Origin: an uncultured Pelagibacteraceae bacterium
GTDB taxonomy: Bacteria; Pseudomonadota; Alphaproteobacteria; Pelagibacterales; Pelagibacteraceae
Length of the DNA stretch: 36,956 nucleotides
Direction of reading: 5' to 3'
Assembly: GCA_902617625.1 (NCBI GenBank)
Contig: CACMXJ010000009.1
Location: 1-36,956 of the forward strand
A model generated the notes under the pieces. The model ran no database searches, was not told the origin of the DNA, and saw nothing but the letters and a program-made list of their open reading frames with translations. Below, piece after piece: positions 9,594-18,167 of the stretch. The position numbers were made by a program, and so were the translations under genes. Positions within the stretch are counted from its first letter, which is position 1. Every line of letters starts with the position of its first letter.

Positions 9594-10610
9594 TTAACTA
9601 AATGCCTCAACCCAAGTTCCTTGAGTAGATGCTTTAGAATATTCAGTCGCACGACCTTCAAAGAAGTTCATGTGTTCAACTGCATTTAGCATTGTGTCTA
9701 ACCATCCAAGAGGGTTTTTTTGTACATCATAAATTGGTTCCAAACCTAGTTGAACTAATCTTCTGTTACCAATAAATCTGATATAATCTTTAACCTCTTT
9801 TGCGGTTAACCCTTCCATTGGACCCATTTCAAAAGCTAAATCTATAAAGGCATCCTCATGTTCAATAATAGTTCTGCAAGCTTCATATAATTCTTTTTTT
9901 AATTTTGGTGTCCAGATTTCTGGATTTTCTTTGATGAATTCTTTAAAAATTCTAATCATAGAATTACAGTGCAGAGTTTCATCTCTCACAGACCAAGTAA
10001 CTATTTGTCCCATTCCTTTCATTTTATTATGTCTTGGGAAATTCAGAAGTATCGCAAAACTTGCGAACAGCTGTAGACCCTCAGTGAAAGCACTAAAAAC
10101 TGCAACAGTTTTAGCAATATCTTCTTTTGAATTAACATTAAATCCCTGCATGTAATCATATTTGTCTTTCATTTCTTTATACTTCATGAATGCAGAATAT
10201 TCTGACTCTGGCATTCCAATAGTATCTAATAAATGAGAATAAGCAGCGACATGAACCGTTTCCATCGCAGCAAAGGCTGTCATCATCATTAAAACTTCGG
10301 TTGGTTTAAAAACAGTTGTGTAATGCCTTAAGTAACAGTTATTAACTTCAACATCAGCTTGTGTGAAAAATCTAAAAATTTGAGTTAAAAGATTTTTTTC
10401 AGGTTGTGATAAATTTTTCTGCCAGTCTCTAACATCATCACCTAGTGGCACCTCTTCAGGTAACCAATGAATTCTCTGTTGCGTTAACCACGCATCATAA
10501 CACCATGGATATCTAAAAGGTTTGTAAACTGGGTTTTCAACTAAAAGACCCATCTTTTTTGGTTGGATAATTTCTTTTTTTTCTACTTTGATTTTCTCTG
10601 CTACTGACAT
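9594..10610 (-). CDS. nrdB: Class I ribonucleotide reductase beta subunit
   Basis: Holds the metal and radical centre that powers deoxyribonucleotide synthesis with NrdA. I choose the ATG at 10608-10610 (338 residues, MSVAEKIKVEKK). A GTG nine bases upstream lies inside the ribosome site itself. Ferritin-like ligands align with E. coli: Asp84 in QADVEV, Glu115 and His118 in METVHVAAY, Glu204 in FTEGLQLF, and Glu238 and His241 in RDETLHC. The radical Tyr122 is present four residues after His118. No ATP cone is visible at either end. The gene overlaps the nrdA end by 10 bases, with GAGGAG inside the nrdA 3' coding sequence. Confidence 0.94.
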   Translation of the reverse strand: MSVAEKIKVEKKEIIQPKKMGLLVENPVYKPFRYPWCYDAWLTQQRIHWLPEEVPLGDDVRDWQKNLSQPEKNLLTQIFRFFTQADVEVNNCYLRHYTTVFKPTEVLMMMTAFAAMETVHVAAYSHLLDTIGMPESEYSAFMKYKEMKDKYDYMQGFNVNSKEDIAKTVAVFSAFTEGLQLFASFAILLNFPRHNKMKGMGQIVTWSVRDETLHCNSMIRIFKEFIKENPEIWTPKLKKELYEACRTIIEHEDAFIDLAFEMGPMEGLTAKEVKDYIRFIGNRRLVQLGLEPIYDVQKNPLGWLDTMLNAVEHMNFFEGRATEYSKASTQGTWVEAFS

Positions 10611-12541
10611 GATAAACACTCCTCGTATTCTGGTTCCTCGTTAGTTTGTTGATTTTTAGATTTATATACATTGGCTGTAATATCAGTTGATTGAGCATTA
10701 TTGATATTTTCAGCTCTTTGAATTGATTTTGATCTACAGTAATAAAGGCTTTTCAGACCTTTTTTCCATGCATCAAAATGAATTCTATGTAATTCTTTTT
10801 TATGAACGTCTGCTGGCAAAAATAAATTGACTGATTGTGCTTGAGAAATAAATGGCGTTCTATCACCACTCAGCTCAATAATCCATTTTTGATTTAATTC
10901 AAATGCTGTTTTAAAAACATCTTTTTCTAAATCAGTTAAAAAATCTAAATGTGAAACTGAACCTTGATTAGTAGTTATTGTTGACCATGTCTCATCATCA
11001 TTCTTGCCATGACTTTCTAAAATCTCTTCAAGATATCTATTTCTGACATTGAAAGATCCTGATAAGGTTTTGTGAGTATAACTATTAGCCGCAATAGGTT
11101 CCACTCCTGGCGATGCACCACCACAAATAATTGATATAGATGCTGTCGGCGCTATTGCAGTTTTATTTGAGAACCTCTCATTGAAACCATATTCCGCAGC
11201 ATCTGGACATGCACCTCTTTCCTCAGCTAAATCTTTTGAGGCTTGGTTTACTTTTTCATGAATATTTTTAAAAATCTTTTTATTCCATGACTTTGCCATC
11301 ACAGACTCAAGTGGAATTCTTTTTTTCTGTAAAAAAGAATGAAAGCCCATTACTCCTAACCCAACACTTCTCTCTCTTTCAGCAGAGTATTTAGCGTCTT
11401 TAAATTGTTCGGGTGCTTTTTTAATGAAATCGGATAAGACGTTATCTAAAAATCTCATTACATCTCCGATCATATCTGGATCATCTTTCCACTCATCATA
11501 TTTTTCCAAATTTAATGAAGACAAACAACAAACAGCTGTTCTATCTCTTCCATCTTTGTCTATACCAGTAGGTAATGTTATCTCACTACAAAGATTTGAG
11601 GTCTTAACAGTAAGATTTGCTAATTTATGATGTTGTGGAATTTGTCTGTTAACTGTATCAATATAAATAATGTAAGGCTCACCTGTTTCAATTCTTGCAG
11701 TTAATAATCTAATCCATAAATTTCTAGCAGATAAAGTTTGTTGAACAGTTCCATCAACTGGACTCTTTAATGCCCATTGTTCATCATTTTCTACAGCTCG
11801 CATAAATGCGTCCGAAACTAAAACACCGTGGTGTAAGTTTAATGCTTTTCTATTTGGATCACCACCTGTCGGTCTTCTCATTTCCATAAACTCTTCTATT
11901 TCGGGATGATCTATTGGAAGGTAACATGCTGCAGACCCTCTTCTTAAAGAACCTTGGCTTATTGCCATAGTTAATGAGTCCATAACTTTTATAAAAGGAA
12001 TAATTCCAGAAGTTTTTCCAACTCTTCCAATCTTTTCACCTATTGATCTTAGGTTGCCCCAATAACTTCCTATACCTCCACCTTTTGCAGCTAACCAAAC
12101 ATTTTCGCTCCAAAGATCTAAAATGCCACCCAAGCTATCTGATGCTTCATTTAAAAAACATGAAATCGGTAATCCTCTTTTAGTTCCACCATTAGATAAA
12201 ACCGGTGTAGCTGGCATGAACCAAAGATTACTAATATAATTATAAATTCTTTGCGCATGTAAATTATCATCTGAGTAAGTACTAGCTACTCTCGCAAATA
12301 AATCTTGAAAAGACTCGTTGTGACCAAGATATCTGTCTTTTAAAGTTGCTTTACCAAAATCAGTTAAATTTACATCTTTTGATCGGTCAATTTTAATTAT
12401 TATGCCTTTATCATTTTGAAACAGCTCAGTTTCATTATTTAATGAGAATAAATCTGGTCTATTGCTTTTTTGGACCTCTTTAACTTCAGGGCTTAATTCA
12501 GAGACAGCTTTCTTTAATGCCTGCGATAGTATTTTATTCAT
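10601..12541 (-). CDS. nrdA: Class I ribonucleotide reductase alpha subunit
   Basis: Catalytic subunit that reduces ribonucleoside diphosphates. The 646 residues show the active-site Cys of LPISCFL (Cys128), the Asn-X-Cys-X-Glu signature NLCSEI (Asn316, Cys318, Glu320), the partner Cys of AVCCLSS (338/339), PTASISIICG, and a C-terminal redox pair CLSC four residues from the end. It is about 110 residues shorter than E. coli NrdA, and I see no N-terminal ATP cone, so overall activity control by dATP through that domain looks absent. NrdR-like boxes precede it. nrdB overlaps its 3' end. Confidence 0.94.
   Translation of the reverse strand: MNKILSQALKKAVSELSPEVKEVQKSNRPDLFSLNNETELFQNDKGIIIKIDRSKDVNLTDFGKATLKDRYLGHNESFQDLFARVASTYSDDNLHAQRIYNYISNLWFMPATPVLSNGGTKRGLPISCFLNEASDSLGGILDLWSENVWLAAKGGGIGSYWGNLRSIGEKIGRVGKTSGIIPFIKVMDSLTMAISQGSLRRGSAACYLPIDHPEIEEFMEMRRPTGGDPNRKALNLHHGVLVSDAFMRAVENDEQWALKSPVDGTVQQTLSARNLWIRLLTARIETGEPYIIYIDTVNRQIPQHHKLANLTVKTSNLCSEITLPTGIDKDGRDRTAVCCLSSLNLEKYDEWKDDPDMIGDVMRFLDNVLSDFIKKAPEQFKDAKYSAERERSVGLGVMGFHSFLQKKRIPLESVMAKSWNKKIFKNIHEKVNQASKDLAEERGACPDAAEYGFNERFSNKTAIAPTASISIICGGASPGVEPIAANSYTHKTLSGSFNVRNRYLEEILESHGKNDDETWSTITTNQGSVSHLDFLTDLEKDVFKTAFELNQKWIIELSGDRTPFISQAQSVNLFLPADVHKKELHRIHFDAWKKGLKSLYYCRSKSIQRAENINNAQSTDITANVYKSKNQQTNEEPEYEECLSCQ
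10619..10624 (-). promoter_or_regulatory. Shine-Dalgarno site of nrdB inside nrdA
   Basis: GAGGAG on the minus strand lies eight bases before the ATG at 10608-10610. It places the nrdB start there rather than at the GTG that overlaps the site. Confidence 0.7.
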
Positions 12542-12575
12542 TTTTTGTTATTATAACTTGTTAATATAGCGAAAA

Positions 12576-12622
12576 CAACTATATGTTGTGTGCGCTGAGT
12601 GTTAATATACTAAATATTATGT
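12576..12622 (-). promoter_or_regulatory. Two NrdR-like boxes upstream of nrdA
   Basis: The plus-strand 16-mers CAACTATATGTTGTGT (12576-12591) and ATACTAAATATTATGT (12607-12622) each fit about 13 of 16 positions of the NrdR box as I know it (ACACTATAT-A/C-TTGTGT). They start 31 bases apart, the tandem spacing typical for NrdR, and lie 35 to 81 bases upstream of the nrdA ATG. The rest of the 158-base gap (12542-12699) must also hold the phosphohexomutase promoter. I see no small gene or RNA in it. The first box is clear and the second is weaker. Confidence 0.7.
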
Positions 12623-12699
12623 AAATCAACAGAACATTTATAGAACAGTGAAAAAAAAATTCAACTATAAAAATGAAAAAAATGTAAGTAATTAACAGC

Positions 12700-14154
12700 A
12701 TGTCTCAATCAATAAAAATAGACCCCTTCGGCTTTAGAGAATATGACGCGAGATGGATTTACGAAAAGGATATAAATGAGCCAGGAATCACGAATCTTGG
12801 AAAAGGTCTAGGAACCCAAATTAAAAAACATACTAAAAAAGAAAACCCAAGAGTAATAGTCGGGCATGATTACAGATCATACAGCGAAAAAATAAAGGCA
12901 GCTTTGAAGAAAGGTTTAGTATCAACTGGGTGTTTCATAGAAGATGTAGGTTTATCTTTGTCACCAACGGTTTATTTCGCACAATTTAATTTAGATGCAG
13001 ATGCAGTTGCGATGGTAACTGCTAGTCATAATGAAAATGGCTGGACAGGTGTAAAAATGGGCATCAAAAAAGGACTAACGCATGCACCCGAGGAAATGAA
13101 AGAGTTGAAAGAAATTACTTTGAACCAAAATTTTACTAAAGGTGAAGGTAATGAAAAACAAATTAAAGATTTTGATAAAATTTATAAAGAGGATTTAATT
13201 AGTAAAAATAAGTTAAACAAGAAGATAAAAGCTGTTGTTGCTTGTGGTAATGGTACAGCAGGAATTTTTGCTCCCGATATACTAAGAGGTATTGGGTGTG
13301 AAGTAGTAGAATTAGACTGTAATTTAGATTGGAATTTTCCGAAATATAATCCAAACCCTGAAGATCTTGAAATGCTTCATGCTATTGTTAAATCAGTTAA
13401 AGAGAACAATGCTGATATTGGTTTTGGTTTTGATGGGGATGGTGATCGTGTTGGTGTAATTGATAATGATGGAAATGAAATATTTTCTGATAAAATAGGC
13501 TTACTAATAGCTAGAAATTTATCTAATACACATAAAAATTCAAAGTTCGTTGTGGATGTAAAATCTACTGGTCTTTATTCAACTGATAAAATTTTGAATA
13601 AAAATAAATGTGAAACTTTATATTGGAAAACAGGTCATTCTCACATCAAAAGGAAAGTGCATAATGAAAAAGCTTTAGCCGGATTTGAAAAAAGTGGGCA
13701 CTTTTTTTTCAATCAACCATTGGGTTACGGTTATGACGACGGAATTAATTCAGCAATTCAAGTTTGTCACTTATTAAACAATCAAGATAAAAAAATGAGT
13801 GAAATAATTAAAGAACTTCCAACTACCTACCAATCACCAACGATGGCACCTTTTTGTAAAGATGAGGAAAAATACAATGTAGTTGAAGAAATGGTGAGGG
13901 AATTTAAAAAAATAAAAGACCAAAAAATAAAAATAGATAATCAAGAAATAAAAGAAATTATAACTGTTAATGGAGTTAGATTTTCTTTTGAAGATGGTTC
14001 TTGGGGTTTAATTCGAGCATCCTCTAATAAACCCTCATTAGTTGTAGTAACTGAAAGCCCTACTTCTGACGAAAGAAAATTAAATATTTTTAAATTCATT
14101 GATAAAACATTAATGAAAACTGGCAAGATTGGTGAGTACGATCAAAAAATTTAA
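12700..14154 (+). CDS. Phosphomannomutase/phosphoglucomutase
   Basis: Interconverts hexose 1- and 6-phosphates (mannose or glucose) for surface polysaccharides. The 484 residues show the four domains of the alpha-D-phosphohexomutase family: the phosphoserine loop TASHNEN (Ser109), the metal loop FDGDGDR (from Asp245), the sugar loop FEKSGH around residue 330 (usually GEMSGH or GELSGH), and the C-terminal phosphate-binding region near SSNKPSLVV. Such genes are called manB, algC or pgm, and the sequence does not settle which sugar is preferred. It is divergent from nrdA. A terminator hairpin follows its stop by about 65 bases. Confidence 0.88.
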   Translation: MSQSIKIDPFGFREYDARWIYEKDINEPGITNLGKGLGTQIKKHTKKENPRVIVGHDYRSYSEKIKAALKKGLVSTGCFIEDVGLSLSPTVYFAQFNLDADAVAMVTASHNENGWTGVKMGIKKGLTHAPEEMKELKEITLNQNFTKGEGNEKQIKDFDKIYKEDLISKNKLNKKIKAVVACGNGTAGIFAPDILRGIGCEVVELDCNLDWNFPKYNPNPEDLEMLHAIVKSVKENNADIGFGFDGDGDRVGVIDNDGNEIFSDKIGLLIARNLSNTHKNSKFVVDVKSTGLYSTDKILNKNKCETLYWKTGHSHIKRKVHNEKALAGFEKSGHFFFNQPLGYGYDDGINSAIQVCHLLNNQDKKMSEIIKELPTTYQSPTMAPFCKDEEKYNVVEEMVREFKKIKDQKIKIDNQEIKEIITVNGVRFSFEDGSWGLIRASSNKPSLVVVTESPTSDERKLNIFKFIDKTLMKTGKIGEYDQKI

Positions 14155-14218
14155 TAAGGGAAAAATTCAACTAAAAAGTGTTCATAAAACTGTAAAGAAT
14201 CATTTATTCTAAATCTGT

Positions 14219-14256
14219 GAGGTGATGGAGGGAGACTGAAGTCACCTCTTTTTTTT
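14219..14256 (+). terminator. Rho-independent terminator abutting the next start codon
   Basis: A perfect 7-base-pair stem, GAGGTGA (14219-14225) with TCACCTC (14242-14248), encloses a 16-base loop and is followed by eight T. It is unusually GC-rich for this DNA. A weaker hairpin AGAAT-CATTT-ATTCT (14196-14210) precedes it. The T tract ends at the base before the ATG of the DUF2061 gene. A GGAGGG sits in the loop, 24 bases from that ATG. It may end the hexomutase transcript, attenuate the DUF2061 gene, or both. Confidence 0.75.
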
Positions 14257-14457
14257 ATGGCAGATAAAAAAATTAGATCAATAGCTAAAACTTTTTCTTG
14301 GAGATTTATCATTTTTGTTTATTGGGTGATTTTTGGATACATTTACACTGGAACATTTACAGGTGCAGGGATACTCGGTGTTGGATCAATAGTTCCACTT
14401 TTTTTTTACTATTTTCATGAGAGAATTTGGAACAAGGTTAAATGGGGAACTGGTTAA
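14257..14457 (+). CDS. DUF2061 small inner-membrane protein
   Basis: A 66-residue protein with two hydrophobic segments. It shows the family features I recall for DUF2061: a basic start with KTFSWR, a TGTFTGAG turn, and a C-terminal YYFHERIWNKVKWG. The function is unknown, and relatives sometimes lie near sulfate assimilation genes. There is no ribosome site directly upstream because a terminator T tract abuts the ATG. An in-frame CTG at 14236 follows GGAGGG by four bases and is a remote alternative start. The gene ends two bases before the stop of the convergent TauE/SafE permease. Confidence 0.82.
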   Translation: MADKKIRSIAKTFSWRFIIFVYWVIFGYIYTGTFTGAGILGVGSIVPLFFYYFHERIWNKVKWGTG

Positions 14458-14459
14458 TA

Positions 14460-15296
14460 TTAATTTATTGATAAGTATTCAAAAAAAGATCTAATCGATA
14501 CAATAATTAAGAATATTCCAAAGATCTTGCTCAATATATTTTTATCTATTTTATAAACTGCTTTTGCGCCTACTCTAGCCATTATCATTGTTACCGGCAC
14601 AAAAACTAGAAATCCAAGTAAATTCACATATCCAAGACTGTAGGGTGTATTAATATTGTCTACAATTTTACCTCCGGTAATCATTGTAATTGTCCCAAAT
14701 ACAGCGATCAGAAAACCAACTCCTGCCGCAGTTCCTATTGATCTCCTAATATCGTATCCAAAAGTTCTCATAAAAGGAACCATTAATGAACCACCACCTA
14801 TCCCCAATAATACAGATATAAAACCTATAATAACTCCAGAAATATTTTTAGCTGAATCGGATATCATTTTTGGATTTTTTAAAAGCTGTTCTCTAAAAAA
14901 GATAAAGAATAAACCAACGATAAAAGCCATAATGGAAAAGAATAAAACGAAAGCTGGTGTTTTTAAGTTTACTGCTAAAAATGTTCCACCAATAACTCCA
15001 AATAAAATAAATATACCAAAAGATTTTATCAGCTTAAAATCAACCGCATCATACTCCATATGAGTTTTTGTTGATATGATTGAAGTTGGAATTATAATTG
15101 CTAGTGAAGTTCCAACTGAAAGGTGCATTCTTGTTGCAATATCAAAATCTAAAACAGTAAAAGCATAATAAAGAGCAGGCACTATTATAATACCACCACC
15201 AACTCCTAATAAACCCGCCATAAAACCAGCAACAGATGCTGCTAAAGATAAAACAAATAAAAGATTTATAATTTCATTTATGTCTAAAGTTTCCAT
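14460..15296 (-). CDS. TauE/SafE family anion permease
   Basis: An integral inner-membrane protein of 278 residues with about eight hydrophobic segments in two homologous halves. Each half carries the family's glycine-rich signature: GLLGVGGGIIIVPAL near residue 30 and LLGIGGGSLMVPF near residue 165. Members export sulfite, sulfoacetate or other organic sulfur anions, or are uncharacterised. Its ATG overlaps the dusA stop by one base (TAATG), which makes it the last gene of the TRAP-dusA-TauE run. A link to sulfonate use is possible from this context but not shown. Confidence 0.85.
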   Translation of the reverse strand: METLDINEIINLLFVLSLAASVAGFMAGLLGVGGGIIIVPALYYAFTVLDFDIATRMHLSVGTSLAIIIPTSIISTKTHMEYDAVDFKLIKSFGIFILFGVIGGTFLAVNLKTPAFVLFFSIMAFIVGLFFIFFREQLLKNPKMISDSAKNISGVIIGFISVLLGIGGGSLMVPFMRTFGYDIRRSIGTAAGVGFLIAVFGTITMITGGKIVDNINTPYSLGYVNLLGFLVFVPVTMIMARVGAKAVYKIDKNILSKIFGIFLIIVSIRSFFEYLSIN

Positions 15297-16300
15297 TAAG
15301 AGTTAGCCTGGATTGCTTTCTCATTATTCTGAACAATAGTCATAATATGTTTTGCTTTTTGAAAATCAGAGTCTCTTGCCATCATGTTATCACTTAAATA
15401 TCTTTTCCATTCTTTTGAACCAACTTGTCCATGATATAAACCTACTGTATGTCTCATGATGTGATTAATTTTTGTTCCTAATTTTACTTCTCTGTCAGCA
15501 TACTCTAAAAGTTTTTCTACAACTTGTTCCCTTGTAGGACTACTCTTTGTCTTAAATATTTCTTTTTCAATTTCGATTAAGGAATATGGATTTTGATATA
15601 TTGATCTTCCTATCATTACACCATCACAATGTTTTAAATGATTATTTATTTCCTCAATTTTTGTTATCCCTCCATTTATAATTATTTCTAAATTAGGATT
15701 TTCTTTTTTAATATCATAAACCATTTTATAATTTAGTTTTGGAATGTTTAAATTTTGTTTGGGAGATAAACCAGTCAAGATTGCTTTCCTTGCATGCAAT
15801 ATAAATGTTTTTGAACCAGCATCTCTCATCTTATGAATAAAATCATTTAAATAATCAAATTCTTCTGTATCATCGAAACCAATTCTTGTCTTAGCTGTGA
15901 CAGGAATTTTACATGCATTTATCATTGAATTAATACATTCAGCAACTAAATCAGGTTCTTTAATTAAACATGCGCCAAATTTATTTTTTTGAACTTTTTT
16001 GCTAGGACAACCAAGATTAATATTAACTTCATCATAACCCATATCCTCTGCAATTTTAGCTACCTCTGCTAACTCTTCTTTATTAGAACCACCAACTTGT
16101 AAAGCCAATGGTTTTTCCTCAGGACTAAAAGATAAAATTTTTTTTCTATCCCCATGAATTGCGGATTTTGTTGCAACCATCTCAGTATAGAGCATTACAT
16201 TTTTGCTCATCAATCTTAAAAAGAAACGATCATGCCTATCAGTACAATCCATCATTGGGGCAACTGATATTTTTCTGTTTATTTTTTTTTTAGAATCCAA
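15296..16300 (-). CDS. dusA: tRNA-dihydrouridine synthase A
   Basis: A flavoenzyme that reduces specific uridines in the tRNA D-loop. The 334 residues begin near KISVAPMMDCTDRHDRFF, typical of the DusA branch, followed by the catalytic Cys of NLGCPSKKVQ near residue 98, KTRIGFDD, and the phosphate-binding NGGI and MIGRSIYQNP motifs. The start must be TTG at 16298-16300: the frame has a stop just upstream and no ATG or GTG between. The start overlaps the end of dctM by 11 bases. Its place inside a transporter operon looks like operon packing rather than function. Confidence 0.92.
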   Translation of the reverse strand: MDSKKKINRKISVAPMMDCTDRHDRFFLRLMSKNVMLYTEMVATKSAIHGDRKKILSFSPEEKPLALQVGGSNKEELAEVAKIAEDMGYDEVNINLGCPSKKVQKNKFGACLIKEPDLVAECINSMINACKIPVTAKTRIGFDDTEEFDYLNDFIHKMRDAGSKTFILHARKAILTGLSPKQNLNIPKLNYKMVYDIKKENPNLEIIINGGITKIEEINNHLKHCDGVMIGRSIYQNPYSLIEIEKEIFKTKSSPTREQVVEKLLEYADREVKLGTKINHIMRHTVGLYHGQVGSKEWKRYLSDNMMARDSDFQKAKHIMTIVQNNEKAIQANS

Positions 16301-17621
16301 GGTCTTTACCCATTATTTTATCAGGTAACCATGTAACAATCTCAGGAAAAATACATAAAATTACTATAGCCAAAGCCATAATTATCATAAACGGTATAGA
16401 TCCTTTTAAAATTTCTGACAAACTAACGTCTGGGGTAATTCCTTTTATAATATAAAGATTTAATCCAACTGGTGGTGTAATTAAGCCAATCTCCATGTTG
16501 ATTGTGAATACTATTGCAAACCAATATGGGTCAAAACCTAAAGTAGTAATAACTGGCAATAATATAGCTGAGGTCATTACAATAACTGCAACTGGTGGTA
16601 AAAAGAAACCAGCTATTAAAAGAAATATGTTTATTAAAATGAACACAACCCATTTGTTAGAGCTTAATTCGACCATGCTCTGCGCTAATGACTGAGTTAC
16701 ATACAGTTGTGAAAGAGTGAACGCAAAAAGATATGAGGCAGCGATAATGAACATTATCATCACACTTTCCTTCATAGAAACTTTAACAATGTTCCAAATC
16801 TTTTTTGGCTGATAAATTTTGTAAACAACAGCTATTAATACAAAAACTAAGAATGCCCCTACTCCAGATGCCTCTGATGGTGTTGCAACTCCTCCATAAA
16901 GTACATAGAGAACTCCTGCTATAATTGCTAAAAAAGGAAGAATTCTTGGCAAAACTTCAAGTTTTTCTTTTAGAGTTGGTCTTACTCTATTTCTTAAAGC
17001 TTTTGCTGCATCTTTATCAATAAAATAACTGTGTATTAGAGCCCATATCGCAAACATACCTGCCAACATAAAACCTGGTACAAGACCACATAAAAATAAT
17101 CTTCCAATAGATGTACCCGTTGCAATTCCATAAACTATTAAAACAATACTAGGAGGAATTAAAACTCCTAAGGTTCCACCTGCTGCAATGGTTCCTGTTG
17201 CGATTTGATCGGAATAACCTCTTTTTCTCATTTCAGGTATTCCCATTGTCCCAATCGCAGCACAAGTTGCAGGACTAGATCCGCTTAAAGCTGCAAAAAT
17301 TGAACAAGCGCCAATATTTGAAATTACCAATCCACCTGGTACTCTCCAAAGCCATCTATCTAATCCTGTATATAAATCTTTTCCAGCAGGAGAGTTGGCA
17401 ACAGCCATTCCCATTAAAATAAACATTGGTATAGAAAGTAAAACAAATGAATTTAATCCTGCAAAAAATGTTTCAGCAAATACATCAAGCATTTGAAAAC
17501 CTTCAAATGTAACCAAAAGAGCTATCGAAACAAAACTCAAACCAAATGCAATTGGAATTCCAGAAAAAAGTACCAATAAAGTAAAAACTGCAACAATTAA
17601 TGCTATAATTAGTGGATCCAT
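16290..17621 (-). CDS. dctM: TRAP transporter large permease subunit
   Basis: The 12-segment sodium-coupled membrane component of a tripartite importer for organic acids. The 443 residues are hydrophobic throughout with the family features: IPIAFGLSFV near the start, IPMFILMGMAVANS, GTMGIPEMRKRGY, GTLGVLIPPSIVLIVYG and EIGLITPPVGLNLY. Its ATG directly abuts the dctQ stop (TAAATG), so translation is coupled. The family imports C4-dicarboxylates, sialic acid, taurine, isethionate, keto acids and more. The substrate cannot be read from this subunit. Confidence 0.93.
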   Translation of the reverse strand: MDPLIIALIVAVFTLLVLFSGIPIAFGLSFVSIALLVTFEGFQMLDVFAETFFAGLNSFVLLSIPMFILMGMAVANSPAGKDLYTGLDRWLWRVPGGLVISNIGACSIFAALSGSSPATCAAIGTMGIPEMRKRGYSDQIATGTIAAGGTLGVLIPPSIVLIVYGIATGTSIGRLFLCGLVPGFMLAGMFAIWALIHSYFIDKDAAKALRNRVRPTLKEKLEVLPRILPFLAIIAGVLYVLYGGVATPSEASGVGAFLVFVLIAVVYKIYQPKKIWNIVKVSMKESVMIMFIIAASYLFAFTLSQLYVTQSLAQSMVELSSNKWVVFILINIFLLIAGFFLPPVAVIVMTSAILLPVITTLGFDPYWFAIVFTINMEIGLITPPVGLNLYIIKGITPDVSLSEILKGSIPFMIIMALAIVILCIFPEIVTWLPDKIMGKDLGF

Positions 17622-18116
17622 TTATTTAAAATCCTTTTCGTCAGTTAATTTAATAATTTCGGCGATATACTGTAATATCATCAATAAAGCCCCTAACATC
17701 ATTGATGAATATGGTATCCATAGTGGTGGATCCCACACAGTTCCTGTTGAATAATTTTTGGTAAATGCTTCCTCGAACATTAAGAAACCAAAATAAAATA
17801 AAATTAGGAAAAATAATAAACTAATAGAAGATGTAAAAATTTTTAATCTAATTATATTTTTTTTGGATAAAAAATCGTAAATCCATTCCATGCTCACATG
17901 AGCTTTTTCACTTAGAACGTATACACTTCCTATAAAAGTTGAAGCAACTAACAGCATAGTTACAAGTTCTGTTTGCCATGTAATTGCTCGTTGAAAAAAA
18001 TATCTTTCAAAAACAAGTTCAACGATTACTAAGATTGATAAGAGTAATGCTAATACAGCGAAAGCACCACATGCCTTGGCAATTAGATCGCAAAATTGAA
18101 GATACTTTTTTTTCAT
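17622..18116 (-). CDS. dctQ: TRAP transporter small permease subunit
   Basis: A four-segment membrane partner of DctM, 164 residues. It has the usual DctQ pattern: a hydrophobic first segment with a Glu-Arg pair (VELVFERYFF), then TWQTELVTMLLV with the conserved Trp and Glu, then segment 3 around residues 95-112 and segment 4 before a short charged tail. The ATG has no ribosome site. It directly follows an eight-T tract and an 11-to-12-base-pair hairpin. Low permease expression relative to DctP is the likely consequence. Confidence 0.9.
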   Translation of the reverse strand: MKKKYLQFCDLIAKACGAFAVLALLLSILVIVELVFERYFFQRAITWQTELVTMLLVASTFIGSVYVLSEKAHVSMEWIYDFLSKKNIIRLKIFTSSISLLFFLILFYFGFLMFEEAFTKNYSTGTVWDPPLWIPYSSMMLGALLMILQYIAEIIKLTDEKDFK

Positions 18117-18153
18117 AAAAAAAACCCCTATTTAATAAGAATAAATAGGGGTT
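18117..18153 (-). terminator. Intra-operon terminator hairpin between dctP and dctQ
   Basis: A perfect 12-base-pair stem (18123-18134 with 18142-18153), ACCCCTATTTA in its core, encloses a 7-base loop. On the minus strand it is followed by eight T that end exactly at the dctQ ATG. The dctP stop lies about 15 bases upstream. Partial termination here would give much more binding protein than permease, and the same hairpin would protect the dctP mRNA 3' end. Confidence 0.85.
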
Positions 18154-18167
18154 CTTTATATATTATT

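Noticed and set aside
10611..10619. GTG at 10617-10619 as the nrdB start
   Set aside because: It overlaps its own Shine-Dalgarno site. The ATG at 10608-10610 is spaced correctly at eight bases.
14219..14256. Riboswitch such as a SAM class upstream of DUF2061
   Set aside because: Only a simple stem with a 16-base loop and a T tract is visible. I could not match any riboswitch consensus that I know.
14656..15063. Plus-strand 135-residue frame inside the TauE/SafE gene
   Set aside because: It is the antisense shadow of a membrane protein gene, rich in Ile, Pro and Asn, with no recognisable motif.
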